A stretch of 64,000 nucleotides of DNA from Prochlorococcus marinus XMU1410 (lineage in GTDB: Bacteria > Cyanobacteriota > Cyanobacteriia > PCC-6307 > Cyanobiaceae). Shown one piece after another: positions 10,299 through 19,942 of this stretch (its first letter is position 1; the number at the start of each line of letters is the position of its first letter). The position numbers and the translations under genes were made by a program. The DNA lies in NCBI RefSeq assembly GCF_017696085.1, contig NZ_JAAORH010000001.1, positions 682,001 through 746,000 on the forward strand. The letters are read 5' to 3'. Below the pieces are notes generated by a model. It made no database searches and had not been told where the DNA came from. It worked only from the letters and a program-made list of their open reading frames with translations.

Positions 10299-10674
10299 AA
10301 ATCCACCTAAAAATATAGAGAGCTTAATCGCTAAGTCAGCAGATTTAACAAATAAACCTTTTGTTCATTCTGTAGTAAAAATAAATGGTGAATACGAATT
10401 CGAAGATGAAGATATTGATTTAACAGTTAATATCTTATGTAGAGATAAAGAAGGTAAAAGATTAGAAATTTATGATCTTGAATTAGAACTTTTTAAATCA
10501 AATAAAGAGTTGGTTTTAGTAATCTCTAAGCTTAACTTCCCTGATGAACCAATATTATGGTGTGGAGTTAAAACATTATGGATGGATAGCAATAACGGGA
10601 AAAAATGCAATTCACCAAAATACAGCGCTAGATTGGAAAATTTAGCAAATAGGATTAAAAGTTTTATTGATTAA
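10288..10674 (+). CDS. conserved hypothetical protein
   Basis: A 128-residue protein I do not recognise. It starts at GTG 10288, overlapping the end of the CIA30 gene by 11 bp, and no ATG suits the N terminus. The middle is acidic and beta-rich, with no cysteine pairs beyond isolated residues, no membrane span and no signal peptide. The overlap and shared strand point to co-translation with the CIA30 protein and perhaps a joint task, which is inference. It converges on ilvD with 22 bp between stops. Confidence 0.65.
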   Translation: MLFENPPKNIESLIAKSADLTNKPFVHSVVKINGEYEFEDEDIDLTVNILCRDKEGKRLEIYDLELELFKSNKELVLVISKLNFPDEPILWCGVKTLWMDSNNGKKCNSPKYSARLENLANRIKSFID

Positions 10675-10696
10675 GAAAAAAAAAATTTGAGCTGAT

Positions 10697-12370
10697 TTAT
10701 AAATCAGTAACAGCCCCTAAACTTGATGTGCTTACGATTCTCGAATATTTTGAAAGAATTCCTCTTTTGTATTTTTGAATAGGTTTTACCCAATCTTTTT
10801 TTCTTTTTTCTAATTCTTCGTCAGATAAATCAACTTCAATTAGTTGTTTTACAGCATCTACTGTAATTAAATCACCTTGTTTTATTAGAGCAATATTTCC
10901 TCCTACAGCAGCCTCTGGAGCTATGTGACCCACAACAAGACCATAGGTACCGCCGCTAAATCTGCCATCGGTAATTAAAGCCACCTTTTCTCCAAGCCCT
11001 TGACCAACAATTGCAGATGTTGGAGCTAACATCTCTCTCATACCTGGTCCTCCTACAGGACCTTCGTTTCTAATAACAACAACATCACCAGCTTTGATAT
11101 CGTTATTTAATATCGATTTTAAACAATCCTCTTCACTTTCAAAAATCTTTGCGGGACCAGTTAATACAGGGTTTTTTACTCCGCTGATTTTGGCTACAGA
11201 ACCTTCGCTCGCTAAGTTACCTTTTAATATCGCTAGATGTCCTTTTTTATAAAGAGGGTCATTTATGTCTCTTATGACATTTTGATTTGTTGGAGGCTTA
11301 TCTGGAATATTTTGTAAGTATTCTGAGATGGTTTTTCCTTCAATGTTTTTGCAATCGCCATGAATTAACCCTGCATTCAAAAGTATTTTCATTACTTGTG
11401 GAATCCCACCTGCCTTATGAAGATCCACCGTCACATATTTACCACTCGGTTTAAGGTCACAAATAACGGGTACTTTTTGTCTGATTCTCTCAAAATCATT
11501 AATGTTGATATCTATTCCTGCAGTATTCGCGATAGCTAAGATGTGCAATACCGCATTTGTTGATCCTCCAATTGCCATAATTACTGATATTGCATTTTCA
11601 AATGCTTTCTTAGTCATTAGGTCTAGAGGTCTTATATCTTTTTCTATTGCAGAGACTAATATCTCAGCACTTTTATCTGCACTAAGTTCTTTTTCAAGAT
11701 CTTCAGCAGCCATAGTGGAACTGTGAGGAAGACTTAACCCTAATACTTCAATAACCGCAGACATTGTATTAGCTGTAAACATTCCTCCACAGCTACCAGC
11801 ACCAGGAATACAATTTTTCTCAACTTGGATTAGCCTTTCTTCATTAATTTTGCCTGATGTTAATTGTCCAACAGCTTCAAATGCACTAACAACAGTAAGA
11901 TCTTCTCCATGCAATTTCCCAGGCTTTATTGTCCCTCCATAAATGAAAATTGAGGGAATATTCATTCTTGCAATCGCAATCATGGCACCCGGCATATTTT
12001 TATCACATCCACCTATGGCAAGTACTCCATCCATACTCTGAGCATTGCATGCTGTTTCAATTGAATCAGCAATAACTTCTCTTGAAACTAGGGAATATTT
12101 CATGCCCTCTGTTCCCATAGAAATCCCATCACTTACTGTTATAGTCCCAAACATCTGAGGCATCCCACCTGATCTTTTTATAGACTCTTCAGCTTTTAGA
12201 GCTAACTTATTTAAACCCATATTGCATGGTGTGATGGTGCTGTATCCATTTGCAACTCCAATAATAGGTTTATTAAAATCTTCATCATTAAATCCAACAG
12301 CTCTTAACATCGATCTGTTAGGCGATCTTTGCACACCTTGGGTTATTGCAGATGATCTGAGTTTATTCAT
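10697..12370 (-). CDS. ilvD: dihydroxy-acid dehydratase
   Basis: Iron-sulfur enzyme of branched-chain amino acid synthesis. It dehydrates 2,3-dihydroxy acids to the 2-keto acids that lead to valine and isoleucine. The 557-residue protein has the cluster cysteines in [12 protein letters not shown] and [15 protein letters not shown], and the C-terminal [18 protein letters not shown] motif. The length is that of the shorter IlvD type, which carries a 2Fe-2S cluster in plants and some bacteria. A small membrane-anchored protein gene lies 23 bp upstream on the same strand. Confidence 0.96.
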   Translation of the reverse strand: MNKLRSSAITQGVQRSPNRSMLRAVGFNDEDFNKPIIGVANGYSTITPCNMGLNKLALKAEESIKRSGGMPQMFGTITVSDGISMGTEGMKYSLVSREVIADSIETACNAQSMDGVLAIGGCDKNMPGAMIAIARMNIPSIFIYGGTIKPGKLHGEDLTVVSAFEAVGQLTSGKINEERLIQVEKNCIPGAGSCGGMFTANTMSAVIEVLGLSLPHSSTMAAEDLEKELSADKSAEILVSAIEKDIRPLDLMTKKAFENAISVIMAIGGSTNAVLHILAIANTAGIDININDFERIRQKVPVICDLKPSGKYVTVDLHKAGGIPQVMKILLNAGLIHGDCKNIEGKTISEYLQNIPDKPPTNQNVIRDINDPLYKKGHLAILKGNLASEGSVAKISGVKNPVLTGPAKIFESEEDCLKSILNNDIKAGDVVVIRNEGPVGGPGMREMLAPTSAIVGQGLGEKVALITDGRFSGGTYGLVVGHIAPEAAVGGNIALIKQGDLITVDAVKQLIEVDLSDEELEKRKKDWVKPIQKYKRGILSKYSRIVSTSSLGAVTDL

Positions 12371-12393
12371 ATTATTTGAGAACCTTTTTTATT

Positions 12394-12684
12394 CTATTGC
12401 CCCAACTCTTCAAGTTGCTTCCTCACATCAGCAATTGCAGAATTAAGTTGCTCAACTTTCTTCTCCAGATTCTCTCCTTCAACTTCATTTATATTTTCAT
12501 TTGAATCAATAGCTTCTGAGCCGTCTTGAATTCTGGAGGAATACATCATTGCTTTTTGTTTTTTTTCCTCCTTCCTTTTGTCTGCTTCGGATATTAACCA
12601 CCAAGCTAGACCTGCTGCTCCAATAAAAGCACCGCTTATTAATGATAAAAGATTATTTGAAGACGAATCTCTGTATTCAGACAT
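12394..12684 (-). CDS. small membrane-anchored coiled-coil protein
   Basis: A 96-residue protein without a family that I recognise. After a short polar N terminus there is one membrane segment (about residues 12-31, LLSLISGAFIGAAGLAWWLI). Then comes a Lys/Glu-rich stretch and a C-terminal heptad-like coiled coil (about 70-95, ending VRKQLEELGQ). It would sit in a membrane with the coiled coil in the cytoplasm. It lies between the upp-like gene and ilvD, all on the minus strand with gaps of about 23-30 bp, so it may be co-transcribed with them. Confidence 0.7.
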   Translation of the reverse strand: MSEYRDSSSNNLLSLISGAFIGAAGLAWWLISEADKRKEEKKQKAMMYSSRIQDGSEAIDSNENINEVEGENLEKKVEQLNSAIADVRKQLEELGQ

Positions 12685-12713
12685 TGGTAAAAAACTTACT
12701 CCTATATTATATA

Positions 12714-13331
12714 TTAGTTCTTATCTTGAAATATAGTACTTAAACGCGATAGAGGAGTCCCAATACCCGGTACTAATAATTGTGTTTTTTCGTCTTCCTC
12801 ATCTATGCAAGAAGTGTAAATTACCTGATTAGGGAATAATTTCGCAATTTCATTTAATCCTTTATTTGAGCAAATAGCAGTTATTAAAAGAATCCTATTT
12901 GAATCAACACCTAATTCCTTTAATTTAATTAAAGTTTCTAATGTTGCTGATTTTGTTGTTATTTGTTCTGAATAAAATATAACTCCTTCATTTGATTCAA
13001 TAGTTTTAGGAAGTTCTCCTAATGAGAGTGTTGAATTAGGAATTACTTCTTTAGATCCAAACCAAAGAGATAATCCTTCGGGCAACATTGCGAGCACTTT
13101 TATTGGATAATCATTATTAATAAAGAATCCATCTGCGTCTCCATTATCAGTATTTATTATTTCTTTTTTATATGGCAGCCAATTACGTAATGCTTCATAT
13201 GTAAGCCATTTCCCTAATTGCTCATATCCTGTTGAGTACAAAATATTTGGAGTATTTTTTTCTCGTAATATTGAAAGCCAATGTTTTATTAATGGATGAG
13301 GAGGAACAATAACCTTTAGTGACATTGCCAT
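12714..13331 (-). CDS. degenerate uracil phosphoribosyltransferase homologue
   Basis: The 205-residue protein aligns along its whole length with Upp, the enzyme making UMP from uracil and PRPP. PPHPLIKHWLSILREKNTP, the LGKWLTYEALRNWLP region and the C-terminal PGIG are clear matches. However, the places where Upp keeps its active site have changed. RAGLGM reads PEGLSLW, the PRPP loop DPMLATGG reads SEQITTKS, and the uracil-binding PGLGDAGDR reads PGIGTPLSR. I infer that it is probably not a working phosphoribosyltransferase and may be regulatory or structural. The frame is intact, so it is not a pseudogene. The start could also be the second Met (13325). Confidence 0.75.
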   Translation of the reverse strand: MAMSLKVIVPPHPLIKHWLSILREKNTPNILYSTGYEQLGKWLTYEALRNWLPYKKEIINTDNGDADGFFINNDYPIKVLAMLPEGLSLWFGSKEVIPNSTLSLGELPKTIESNEGVIFYSEQITTKSATLETLIKLKELGVDSNRILLITAICSNKGLNEIAKLFPNQVIYTSCIDEEDEKTQLLVPGIGTPLSRLSTIFQDKN

Positions 13332-13394
13332 GTATTTTCCTTTAAGATACTCTTACAGACTTTAAATACTTAAGTTCTAAAATACAGTCTTATT

Positions 13395-13907
13395 ATGATT
13401 AAATCAATTGTTTTCCCCTCACTAAAGAATGCATTAATTACGTTGTTATTTATTGGGATTTTATTTTTTAATTCTGTAAATTCTGCATGGGCTAAAAGAC
13501 CTCCTGAGATTAGAAACCAGCAAGACCTTAATTTAGAGCCAGATATGCATGGTCAAGACTTAAGCGGTAACGAATACGTTAAGTTTGATTTGAATGGGTT
13601 TAATTTCAGTGAAAGTAATTTAGAAGGGGCGGTGTTCAATAATAGTAAATTGCAAAACTCTAAGTTTACTGGAGCAAATTTAAGAGATGCACTAGCTTAT
13701 GCAACAGACTTTACAGATGCTGATCTTTCAGATGTTAATTTTACTAATGCTTTATTAATGGAGAGTAATTTTGAAGGCACAAAAATAGATGGTGCAGATT
13801 TTACTGATGCTGTTCTAAGTCGTACACAACAAAAACAACTATGTGCGATTGCTAATGGCACAAATAGTTCTACAGGAGAGAGTACAGAATATAGCTTAGG
13901 TTGTTAA
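13395..13907 (+). CDS. exported pentapeptide-repeat protein
   Basis: A 170-residue protein with a signal peptide (basic start, hydrophobic core LITLLFIGILFFN, cleavage near SAWAKR around residue 33). It continues with about ten pentapeptide repeats of the A(D/N)LXX kind between residues 50 and 145, such as SNLEGAVFNNSKLQNSKF and ANLRDALAYATDFTDADL. These form a right-handed quadrilateral beta-helix. Similar proteins are found in the thylakoid lumen of cyanobacteria and chloroplasts with unknown function. Two cysteines near the C terminus could form a disulphide there. It lies 9 bp upstream of the CobW gene. Confidence 0.85.
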   Translation: MIKSIVFPSLKNALITLLFIGILFFNSVNSAWAKRPPEIRNQQDLNLEPDMHGQDLSGNEYVKFDLNGFNFSESNLEGAVFNNSKLQNSKFTGANLRDALAYATDFTDADLSDVNFTNALLMESNFEGTKIDGADFTDAVLSRTQQKQLCAIANGTNSSTGESTEYSLGC

Positions 13908-13916
13908 TCATCAAAG

Positions 13917-14981
13917 ATGAAAAAAAAAATTCCAGTTATTGTTGTTTCGGGATTTCTTGGTTCAGGTAAAACAACTTTTCTAAGATATCTACTAAAAGAG
14001 AGTAATAAAAAATTTGGTTTAATAATTAATGAATTTGGTGATGTTGGAATTGATGGTGATTTGATTAAAAGTTGTGATAAATGTGATGAATCTGAAGACG
14101 ACTGCGTTATCGAATTAAGCAATGGATGCTTATGTTGTACTGTTCAAGATGACTTTGTTCCATCAATAAAAGCTCTCCTAGAATTTAATCCTCCTATCGA
14201 ATCAATAATTATCGAAACAAGTGGGTTGGCACTACCAATACCCTTAATTCAAGCACTTAACTGGCCTGAGATTAGGTCTTCCATCTACCTTGATGTTGTT
14301 GTTGGTATCGTTAATGGAGAATCAATGCTAAATGGTTCACCAATTAATGATTTAAATAAAATAACAAAACAATATAACGAAACAGATAAAATTGATCATA
14401 ACGCCACTATAGATGAACTTTTTGAGGAGCAACTAGAAGTTTCTGATATCGTTTTAGTTTCTAGATCAGATATCTTAAATGATGATCAGTTTGACGTTGT
14501 AAAAAATAAAATTCAAGGAAGTCTAAATTCATCTACACCAGTCCTTAAATCCAAGAATGGCAAAATTGATTTAAATTATCTATTTGATTTTAATTTTAAA
14601 AAAGAAACTTATAAAGAATTTTTAACGGAAGAACATGACCATAATCATGTTGAGCTTGTAACAGATTCATTTAAATTAAATTATTTCCTTGAAAAAAATG
14701 ACTTTGAAAAGGAGATGTCAAAAATCTTGGATGAATTAAACATTCTTCGAATAAAAGGACGTATTTGGATTCCAAACAAATCATTGCCTTTACAAATACA
14801 AATTGTTGGAAAGAAAATTAATACTTGGTTTGAAGAAGCTCCAGACAATTGTTGGAGACCAAATGATAATGCTGGGCTTGAATTAGTAATAATTTCCTTT
14901 GATGAAAAATCTATACAAACTTTCAATAAAAAAATTAAAGAGAAATTTAAGATTTTAAGTGACCCAAAAATAGCAATTTGA
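13917..14981 (+). CDS. CobW/COG0523 family metal-chaperone GTPase
   Basis: G3E GTPase of the COG0523 group, whose members deliver metals (cobalt, zinc) to target enzymes. In 354 residues it has the P-loop GFLGSGKTT (12-20), the metal motif CLCC (71-74), ETSGLALP, and a CobW C-terminal domain. A His-rich loop, EEHDHNHVEL, lies near residue 240. Extra cysteines at 53, 56 and 63 precede the CLCC motif. The usual NKxD guanine motif reads SRSD. It may be the CobW of B12 synthesis or a zinc chaperone. The sequence alone does not decide. It follows the pentapeptide gene by 9 bp. Confidence 0.85.
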   Translation: MKKKIPVIVVSGFLGSGKTTFLRYLLKESNKKFGLIINEFGDVGIDGDLIKSCDKCDESEDDCVIELSNGCLCCTVQDDFVPSIKALLEFNPPIESIIIETSGLALPIPLIQALNWPEIRSSIYLDVVVGIVNGESMLNGSPINDLNKITKQYNETDKIDHNATIDELFEEQLEVSDIVLVSRSDILNDDQFDVVKNKIQGSLNSSTPVLKSKNGKIDLNYLFDFNFKKETYKEFLTEEHDHNHVELVTDSFKLNYFLEKNDFEKEMSKILDELNILRIKGRIWIPNKSLPLQIQIVGKKINTWFEEAPDNCWRPNDNAGLELVIISFDEKSIQTFNKKIKEKFKILSDPKIAI

Positions 14982-15027
14982 CTTTATAGTTATCTGTCGT
15001 GATACTTACTACAGTAGACAGTCCAAG

Positions 15028-15192
15028 ATGGAAAATTCAAAAATTGCTTTAAAACAAATAATCTCTAACGAAGTTTCTTCAATTGATAAAATAAAATGTT
15101 CAAAATGTGGAGGGTCGGGAAATTTTAAAACACCTGAAAATTCAAGAAAAACTTGTTTAGTTTGTTTTGGTAGAGGCTACATAGACATTTAA
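15028..15192 (+). CDS. 54-residue DnaJ-type zinc-finger protein
   Basis: Short open frame starting at ATG 15028 and encoding 54 residues. It contains KCSKCGGSGNF (residues 23-33) and TCLVCFGRGY (42-51), a pair of CXXCXGXG-type elements as found in the DnaJ central domain and in the BSD2-like zinc-finger proteins. One such pair can bind one zinc ion. There is no J domain. Small proteins of this kind in cyanobacteria and plastids act as chaperone-like factors, but a role here is only inference. It stands alone between cobW and purS. Confidence 0.72.
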   Translation: MENSKIALKQIISNEVSSIDKIKCSKCGGSGNFKTPENSRKTCLVCFGRGYIDI

Positions 15193-15291
15193 TAACTCAG
15201 AAAACCTTAAGGTGAAAAAATATTTGTTTATTAATCAATAGTACTTTTTATTAAAATTTAAACTAATCTTCTAGTAGAAATTAATTTTTAA

Positions 15292-15546
15292 TTGGACCAA
15301 TTTGCTGTAAAAGTTTTTGTAAGACTAAGACCCTCAGTTTTAGATCCAGCAGGGGAAGCTACTAAATCTGCTTCTATAAAACTTGGAGCCGAGGGAATAA
15401 AATCATTACGTATAGGAAAAATGATTGAGGTGAAAATAGAAGGTAATGGTGAAAACGAAGTAAGAGAAAAAATTGATTTATTGTGTGATAGGTTATTCGC
15501 AAATACTGTTATTGAAGATTACGAGTATTCACTAGAAAAATTATAA
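15292..15546 (+). CDS. purS: phosphoribosylformylglycinamidine synthase subunit PurS
   Basis: Small subunit of the PurLQS complex of purine synthesis. It bridges the glutaminase PurQ and the synthetase PurL. The 84-residue protein shows [20 protein letters not shown] near the N terminus and the later SLRIGKMIE, both standard. No ATG is available and the start is TTG at 15292, which gives the usual length. purQ begins 1 bp after its stop, so translation is surely coupled. PurL is not in the window. Confidence 0.92.
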   Translation: MDQFAVKVFVRLRPSVLDPAGEATKSASIKLGAEGIKSLRIGKMIEVKIEGNGENEVREKIDLLCDRLFANTVIEDYEYSLEKL

Positions 15547-15547
15547 G

Positions 15548-16213
15548 ATGGATAATTTTACTGTAGGAGTTGTTGTCTTCCCTGGTTCTAATTGTGATCG
15601 TGATGTTTCATGGGCATTGGAAGGTTGTTTAGACATAAGAACAAAATTCTTGTGGCATGAGTCTTCAGATTTAAGTGATGTAGATGCAATAGTTTTACCT
15701 GGAGGATTTAGCTATGGTGATTATTTGAGATGCGGAGCAATTGCGAGATTCTCTCCATTAATAAATGCCTTGGATGAGTTTGTTAAAAGCGGGAAAAGAG
15801 TTTTAGGAATTTGTAATGGGTTTCAAATCTTGACAGAATCAGGCTTTTTGCCTGGTGCCCTTACTGCAAATAAAAATCTTAATTTCATCTGTGATGATGT
15901 TGAACTTGATATCATTTCTTCAAAAGGAGGTTGGTTTAATAATGGAGGTGAAAAACAAACTATTAAGTTGCCAATAGCGCATGGGGAAGGAAGATATCAT
16001 TGTGATTCTGATACTTTAAAAAAACTTGTAGATAATGAATTGATCGCTTTGCGATATAAAAATAATCCTAATGGATCCTCATTCGATATTGCAGGTATAA
16101 CTAATGAAAAGGGAAATGTTCTAGGTTTAATGCCTCATCCAGAGCGTGCATGTGACGAGACAATTGGTGGGACTGATGGTCTCTTTACATTAAAATCATT
16201 AATATTGAAATAA
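15548..16213 (+). CDS. purQ: phosphoribosylformylglycinamidine synthase, glutaminase subunit PurQ
   Basis: Class I glutamine amidotransferase subunit that supplies ammonia to PurL. In 221 residues, [12 protein letters not shown] is near the N terminus, the nucleophile elbow GICNGFQ is near residue 92, and the catalytic His/Glu pair is in MPHPERACD near 197. It sits directly after purS. A strong intrinsic terminator follows the stop codon, so the purSQ transcript ends there, facing convergent fba. Confidence 0.96.
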   Translation: MDNFTVGVVVFPGSNCDRDVSWALEGCLDIRTKFLWHESSDLSDVDAIVLPGGFSYGDYLRCGAIARFSPLINALDEFVKSGKRVLGICNGFQILTESGFLPGALTANKNLNFICDDVELDIISSKGGWFNNGGEKQTIKLPIAHGEGRYHCDSDTLKKLVDNELIALRYKNNPNGSSFDIAGITNEKGNVLGLMPHPERACDETIGGTDGLFTLKSLILK

Positions 16214-16247
16214 AAAAGACCCCCAATTTTGGAGGTCTTTTTTTTAT
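16214..16247 (+). terminator. intrinsic terminator after purQ
   Basis: Immediately after the purQ stop codon, AAAGACCCCC (16215-16224) pairs with GGAGGTCTTT (16231-16240) across a six-base AATTTT loop, with one mismatch. It runs into a T tract to 16245. The stem is nearly symmetrical with A and T flanks, so it may serve both purQ and convergent fba. Confidence 0.9.
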
Positions 16248-16263
16248 TTAATTTGGGAAGAAA

Positions 16264-17337
16264 TTAAACAGTAGCTTTTACTTTTGGATCTAAATCACCT
16301 TTAGCGTAGAGATCAGCATAGTAATTGGTGCTGTTTTGCTTGATCTTACTTGCTTGACCTTCGCACCAGAACTGTTTGTATCTGTCAAGACAAACTTGCT
16401 TCATGTATTTTCTAGCAGGTTTGTTGAAATGTCTTGGGTCAAAGTTTGCCTTGTCAGCAAATGCGGCCTCTCTTACTGCGGCAGTGAAAGCAAGCCTGTT
16501 ATCTGTATCAATGTTGACTTTCCTCACTCCATTTCTTATTCCCTCTTGAATCTCTTCAACAGGAACACCGTATGTTTGAGGGATTTCACCACCATATTTG
16601 TTAATGATATCCAACCATTCCTGAGGAACTGAACTAGATCCATGCATTACAAGGTGTGTATTTGGAAGTGCTTTATGGATTTCAGCAATTCTGCTTATTG
16701 CAAGAACTTCTCCTGTAGGTTTTCTTGTGAATTTATAAGCACCATGACTTGTACCTATAGCAATAGCTAATGCATCAACTTTTGTTTTAGCAACAAAATC
16801 TGCAGCTTCTTCAGGATCAGTCAAAAGCATATCTGTAGAAAGTTCACCTTCAAAACCATGACCATCTTCAGCTTCTCCTTTCCCTGTTTCTAATGAACCT
16901 AAGCAACCTAATTCTCCTTCAACACTAACCCCAACTGAATGAGCAAAATCTACAACTTTTTTAGTGACTGCAACATTATATTCGTAACTTGCGGGTGTTT
17001 TTGCATCTGCCTCTAGAGAACCATCCATCATTACTGATGTGAAACCATTTATTGCTGCTGAATAGCATGTTGATGGCTCATTACCATGGTCTTGGTGCAT
17101 TACAACTGGAATATTTGGATATGTTTCTGTAGCGGCAAGGATTAGATGACGTAAGAAAATTTCCCCTGCATAATTTCTTGCCCCTCTTGAAGCTTGGAGG
17201 ATAACTGGACTATCAGTTTCATATGCTGCTTCCATGATTGCTTGAACTTGCTCAAGATTATTAACATTGAAAGCTGGAATACCGTAACCATTCTCAGCAG
17301 CGTGATCTAAAAGTAGTCTTAGTGGAACGAGGGCCAT
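16264..17337 (-). CDS. fba: class II fructose-bisphosphate aldolase
   Basis: Zinc-dependent aldolase of the Calvin cycle and glycolysis, joining dihydroxyacetone phosphate with glyceraldehyde-3-phosphate or erythrose-4-phosphate. The 357-residue protein has the metal ligands in VVMHQDHGN and [11 protein letters not shown], the second His region in [10 protein letters not shown], and the [15 protein letters not shown] phosphate segment. This is the Calvin subtype, with the longer C terminus ending in Lys/Asp-rich residues. It has its own 92-bp upstream gap. It is often called fbaA or cbbA. Confidence 0.95.
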   Translation of the reverse strand: MALVPLRLLLDHAAENGYGIPAFNVNNLEQVQAIMEAAYETDSPVILQASRGARNYAGEIFLRHLILAATETYPNIPVVMHQDHGNEPSTCYSAAINGFTSVMMDGSLEADAKTPASYEYNVAVTKKVVDFAHSVGVSVEGELGCLGSLETGKGEAEDGHGFEGELSTDMLLTDPEEAADFVAKTKVDALAIAIGTSHGAYKFTRKPTGEVLAISRIAEIHKALPNTHLVMHGSSSVPQEWLDIINKYGGEIPQTYGVPVEEIQEGIRNGVRKVNIDTDNRLAFTAAVREAAFADKANFDPRHFNKPARKYMKQVCLDRYKQFWCEGQASKIKQNSTNYYADLYAKGDLDPKVKATV

Positions 17338-17429
17338 AATTAAAATAAGTTAGATGCTATACAAAGCACTTGTTTCCGCGAGTTTAGTACAAAGAGGGAT
17401 CAAATGTCACGTAATTAGATATACAAAAT

Positions 17430-18527
17430 CTATATTTTTATATTTAACCCGCTCTTCGACGATTCTCTTATAGCTTCGCAAACTTTATGACTTGCAAGTC
17501 CCTCACATAATCCTGGAATGATAGGTGTTTGATTAAAAATACTCTCAGCCCATAAATTTTGAATTCTTAAAACTGGAGCTATTCTTCCATCAGTCCATGT
17601 TTTTTCAAAATTAAATCTTGAATCTGCAGTTAGATTTTGTATTTTATTTTCGTTGTTTGAATATTTCAAATTAAAACCATGTACATAATCTTTTTGGTTT
17701 TCGCTTTTAAGAATAAGTGAACCTTCGCTTCCATATATTTCTAAACTAAATCCCCTACCATTTTTAGAAATCGATGATAAAGATACCTGACATGGAATAA
17801 GATTCGAGCTGTAGTTTGATATTTCTATATTGGCTAAACATACATCTTCACTCGTAACATCATTTAAATCAGATGAATTAGGTAAAGGTCTTTTTTTTAT
17901 TGATGTTGCTAACTTGCCAGACACGTTTATTGCTTCTCCAAAAAACCAATTCAAAATATCGAATGCATGAGTACCTAAAGCGCCAATAACTCCTCCACCT
18001 TTTTCTTCCAATGAATACCAATTCCAGGATCTTTTGGGGTCGGATCTACTGCCCATTAACCAATCTAATTTGACTAAATATATATCTCCTAAGATATTTT
18101 CATCAATAAGTTTTTTTGTCTGAAGGAAAAGAGGTACTGCTCTATATTCAAAATCAACACATACGCTTAAATTATTAATCAAAGATATTCTCTGAAGCTC
18201 TTCAATTTCTGAGGAGGATATTGAAACGGGTTTTTCTAGGAGCAAATTTTTATTATTCTCAAGAGCTTGTTTTGCTAACTTAAATCTTGATTCAGGAGGA
18301 GTGGCAATAATAATCCCATCAATTTCTTGAGATTTAACTAAGTCTTCCCAATCATGAAAAAACTCTAATCCAGTTTCTTTTTCTAGAATTGATTTTTGCT
18401 TTTTCTCGTAATGATAAATTGCTACAGGTGTTAAGTGATCAGACTCTTTTAATGCCTCTAAATGAACTTTTTTCCCAAACCCTAGTCCAGCGATTGCTAT
18501 TTTTAATTTTTTATTTTTAGTATTCAT
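17430..18527 (-). CDS. Gfo/Idh/MocA family oxidoreductase
   Basis: NAD(P)-dependent sugar-type oxidoreductase of 365 residues. The N terminus has the Rossmann motif AIAGLGFGKKVHLEAL (about 11-26). The family dinucleotide/active-site signature LLLEKPVS lies near 95-102, and a C-terminal alpha/beta domain with GGGVIGALGTHAFDI carries the usual His. The substrate cannot be read from the sequence. It starts 5 bp after the stop of the secreted protein gene and so probably belongs to the accD operon. Confidence 0.85.
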   Translation of the reverse strand: MNTKNKKLKIAIAGLGFGKKVHLEALKESDHLTPVAIYHYEKKQKSILEKETGLEFFHDWEDLVKSQEIDGIIIATPPESRFKLAKQALENNKNLLLEKPVSISSSEIEELQRISLINNLSVCVDFEYRAVPLFLQTKKLIDENILGDIYLVKLDWLMGSRSDPKRSWNWYSLEEKGGGVIGALGTHAFDILNWFFGEAINVSGKLATSIKKRPLPNSSDLNDVTSEDVCLANIEISNYSSNLIPCQVSLSSISKNGRGFSLEIYGSEGSLILKSENQKDYVHGFNLKYSNNENKIQNLTADSRFNFEKTWTDGRIAPVLRIQNLWAESIFNQTPIIPGLCEGLASHKVCEAIRESSKSGLNIKI

Positions 18528-18532
18528 TCTTA

Positions 18533-18922
18533 TTAATTAATAAACTCTGAACAGCTATTTTCAATAACAACATCTATAAGTTCATCATTATTAGAAGTTT
18601 GCCATTTTGAATTGAATTGAGGAATTCCATTTATTGATGTATCTTTGAACTTTTTTTCAATGCAATTAATTCTCATTACATAAAGTGATAACTCTCCATT
18701 ATCATCAGAATTAGTTGGATTCTTAAAGAACTTTGTTAATACACTTATTTCACCATTTGGTAGCGGCCTAATACTCCCTTTATCAAGCCATTCTTTCCCA
18801 TCATCATTCTCTTTAAGGAGAACCCAATCAACATTTCCTATCGCATATGAATATGAGGCAAAGTTTAAAATAAAGAGTAAAAGGCTTAAAGAAAAATAAA
18901 ATAAATTAGAAATTATTCTCAT
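18533..18922 (-). CDS. secreted protein, possibly surface-adhesin E-like domain
   Basis: A 129-residue protein with a signal peptide (MRIISNLFYFSLSLLLFILN, predicted cleavage after SYAIG near residue 28). The mature part begins with DWVLLKENDDGKEWLDKGSI and has two cysteines, the first in the MRINCIEKKF strand. The layout resembles the small secreted domain named surface-adhesin protein E, seen in many Gram-negatives, but the match is by pattern only. It abuts accD directly (1 bp) and lies upstream of the oxidoreductase gene, so it is likely co-transcribed with them. Confidence 0.7.
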   Translation of the reverse strand: MRIISNLFYFSLSLLLFILNFASYSYAIGNVDWVLLKENDDGKEWLDKGSIRPLPNGEISVLTKFFKNPTNSDDNGELSLYVMRINCIEKKFKDTSINGIPQFNSKWQTSNNDELIDVVIENSCSEFIN

Positions 18923-19852
18923 TTATATATTTGCGTCTGCAAGTTCTTTTACACCATGAATTTTTAAAATTTTAGTCAGAGTATCCTTGAGATCTTTCCT
19001 TTTGACTATTACATCAACAAAACCATGCTCAAGCAGATATTCAGCTGTTTGAAAATTATCGGGTAATTTTTCTCTTAATGTTTGTTCTATAACCCTTCTT
19101 CCAGCAAATCCAATAAGTGCTTTAGGTTCCGCCAAAATTAAATCACCTAACATCGCAAAGCTGGCTGTTACCCCTCCAGTAGTTGGATGAGTTAACAAGG
19201 GCATATATAGGAGATTTTTCTCTTTATGTTTTTTTAGTGCTCCAGATATTTTTGCCATTTGCATGAGACTTAACATACCTTCTTGCATCCTTGCTCCTCC
19301 GGATGCGCAAACAATAAGAATTGGAAAATTTTCCAAAGTTGCTCTCTCAATTATCCTTGTAATTTTTTCACCAACTACTGAACCCATGGATCCTCCCATA
19401 AATCTAAAATCCATAACAGCTAATGCTAAAGGCATTGAATTCACAGAACAGATACCTGTTACGACTCCATCTCTTAAACCTGTACCTGCTTGACTTTCTT
19501 TAATTCGATCAGCATACGCTCTTCTATCTTTAAAACCCAAAGGATCTGTGGGACTTAGTGAATTATCAAATTCTTTGAATGAATTTTTATCAGCAATTAT
19601 ATTTATCCTTTCATCGCTATTAATCCTATTGTGGTGTTCACAATTACTACAAACATTGAAATTTGAAATTAGGTCTTTTCTATAGGCTACTTGGGAACAC
19701 TCTGAACATTTAACCCACAAACCATCTCCTTCATCAGTATCTTGGGAAACCTTCCCAACAAATTGATCCTTACGCCTTGCGGCAAACCAGTCGATTAATG
19801 ACACAACGTTTCCTTTTTTTCTATTTAAATCTAAGTTAGGTACTTTTATCAA
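18923..19852 (-). CDS. accD: acetyl-CoA carboxylase carboxyltransferase subunit beta
   Basis: Beta subunit of the carboxyltransferase half of acetyl-CoA carboxylase, which makes malonyl-CoA for fatty acid synthesis. The 309-residue protein has the N-terminal zinc ribbon (Cys49, Cys52, Cys68, Cys71), then the crotonase-like fold with SGGARMQEG and [17 protein letters not shown], as in bacterial and plastid AccD. It probably heads an operon with the secreted protein and the oxidoreductase. The alpha subunit is not in the window. Confidence 0.96.
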   Translation of the reverse strand: MIKVPNLDLNRKKGNVVSLIDWFAARRKDQFVGKVSQDTDEGDGLWVKCSECSQVAYRKDLISNFNVCSNCEHHNRINSDERINIIADKNSFKEFDNSLSPTDPLGFKDRRAYADRIKESQAGTGLRDGVVTGICSVNSMPLALAVMDFRFMGGSMGSVVGEKITRIIERATLENFPILIVCASGGARMQEGMLSLMQMAKISGALKKHKEKNLLYMPLLTHPTTGGVTASFAMLGDLILAEPKALIGFAGRRVIEQTLREKLPDNFQTAEYLLEHGFVDVIVKRKDLKDTLTKILKIHGVKELADANI

Positions 19853-19942
19853 GAAAGATATATAAATATTTGAGATTTTCTAAATTAGAAACTCCTCAAA
19901 GTTAAAAATATAATTATTTGAGTTAATAATCGAAATTAATTA

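Noticed and set aside
18533..18922. A lipoprotein assignment for the secreted protein after accD
   Set aside because: The signal peptide does not show a lipobox Cys at the cleavage site.
19890..19900. ACTCCTCA, resembling the core of the small RNA Yfr1
   Set aside because: The match to the Yfr1 core breaks off after eight bases and no surrounding hairpins are seen.
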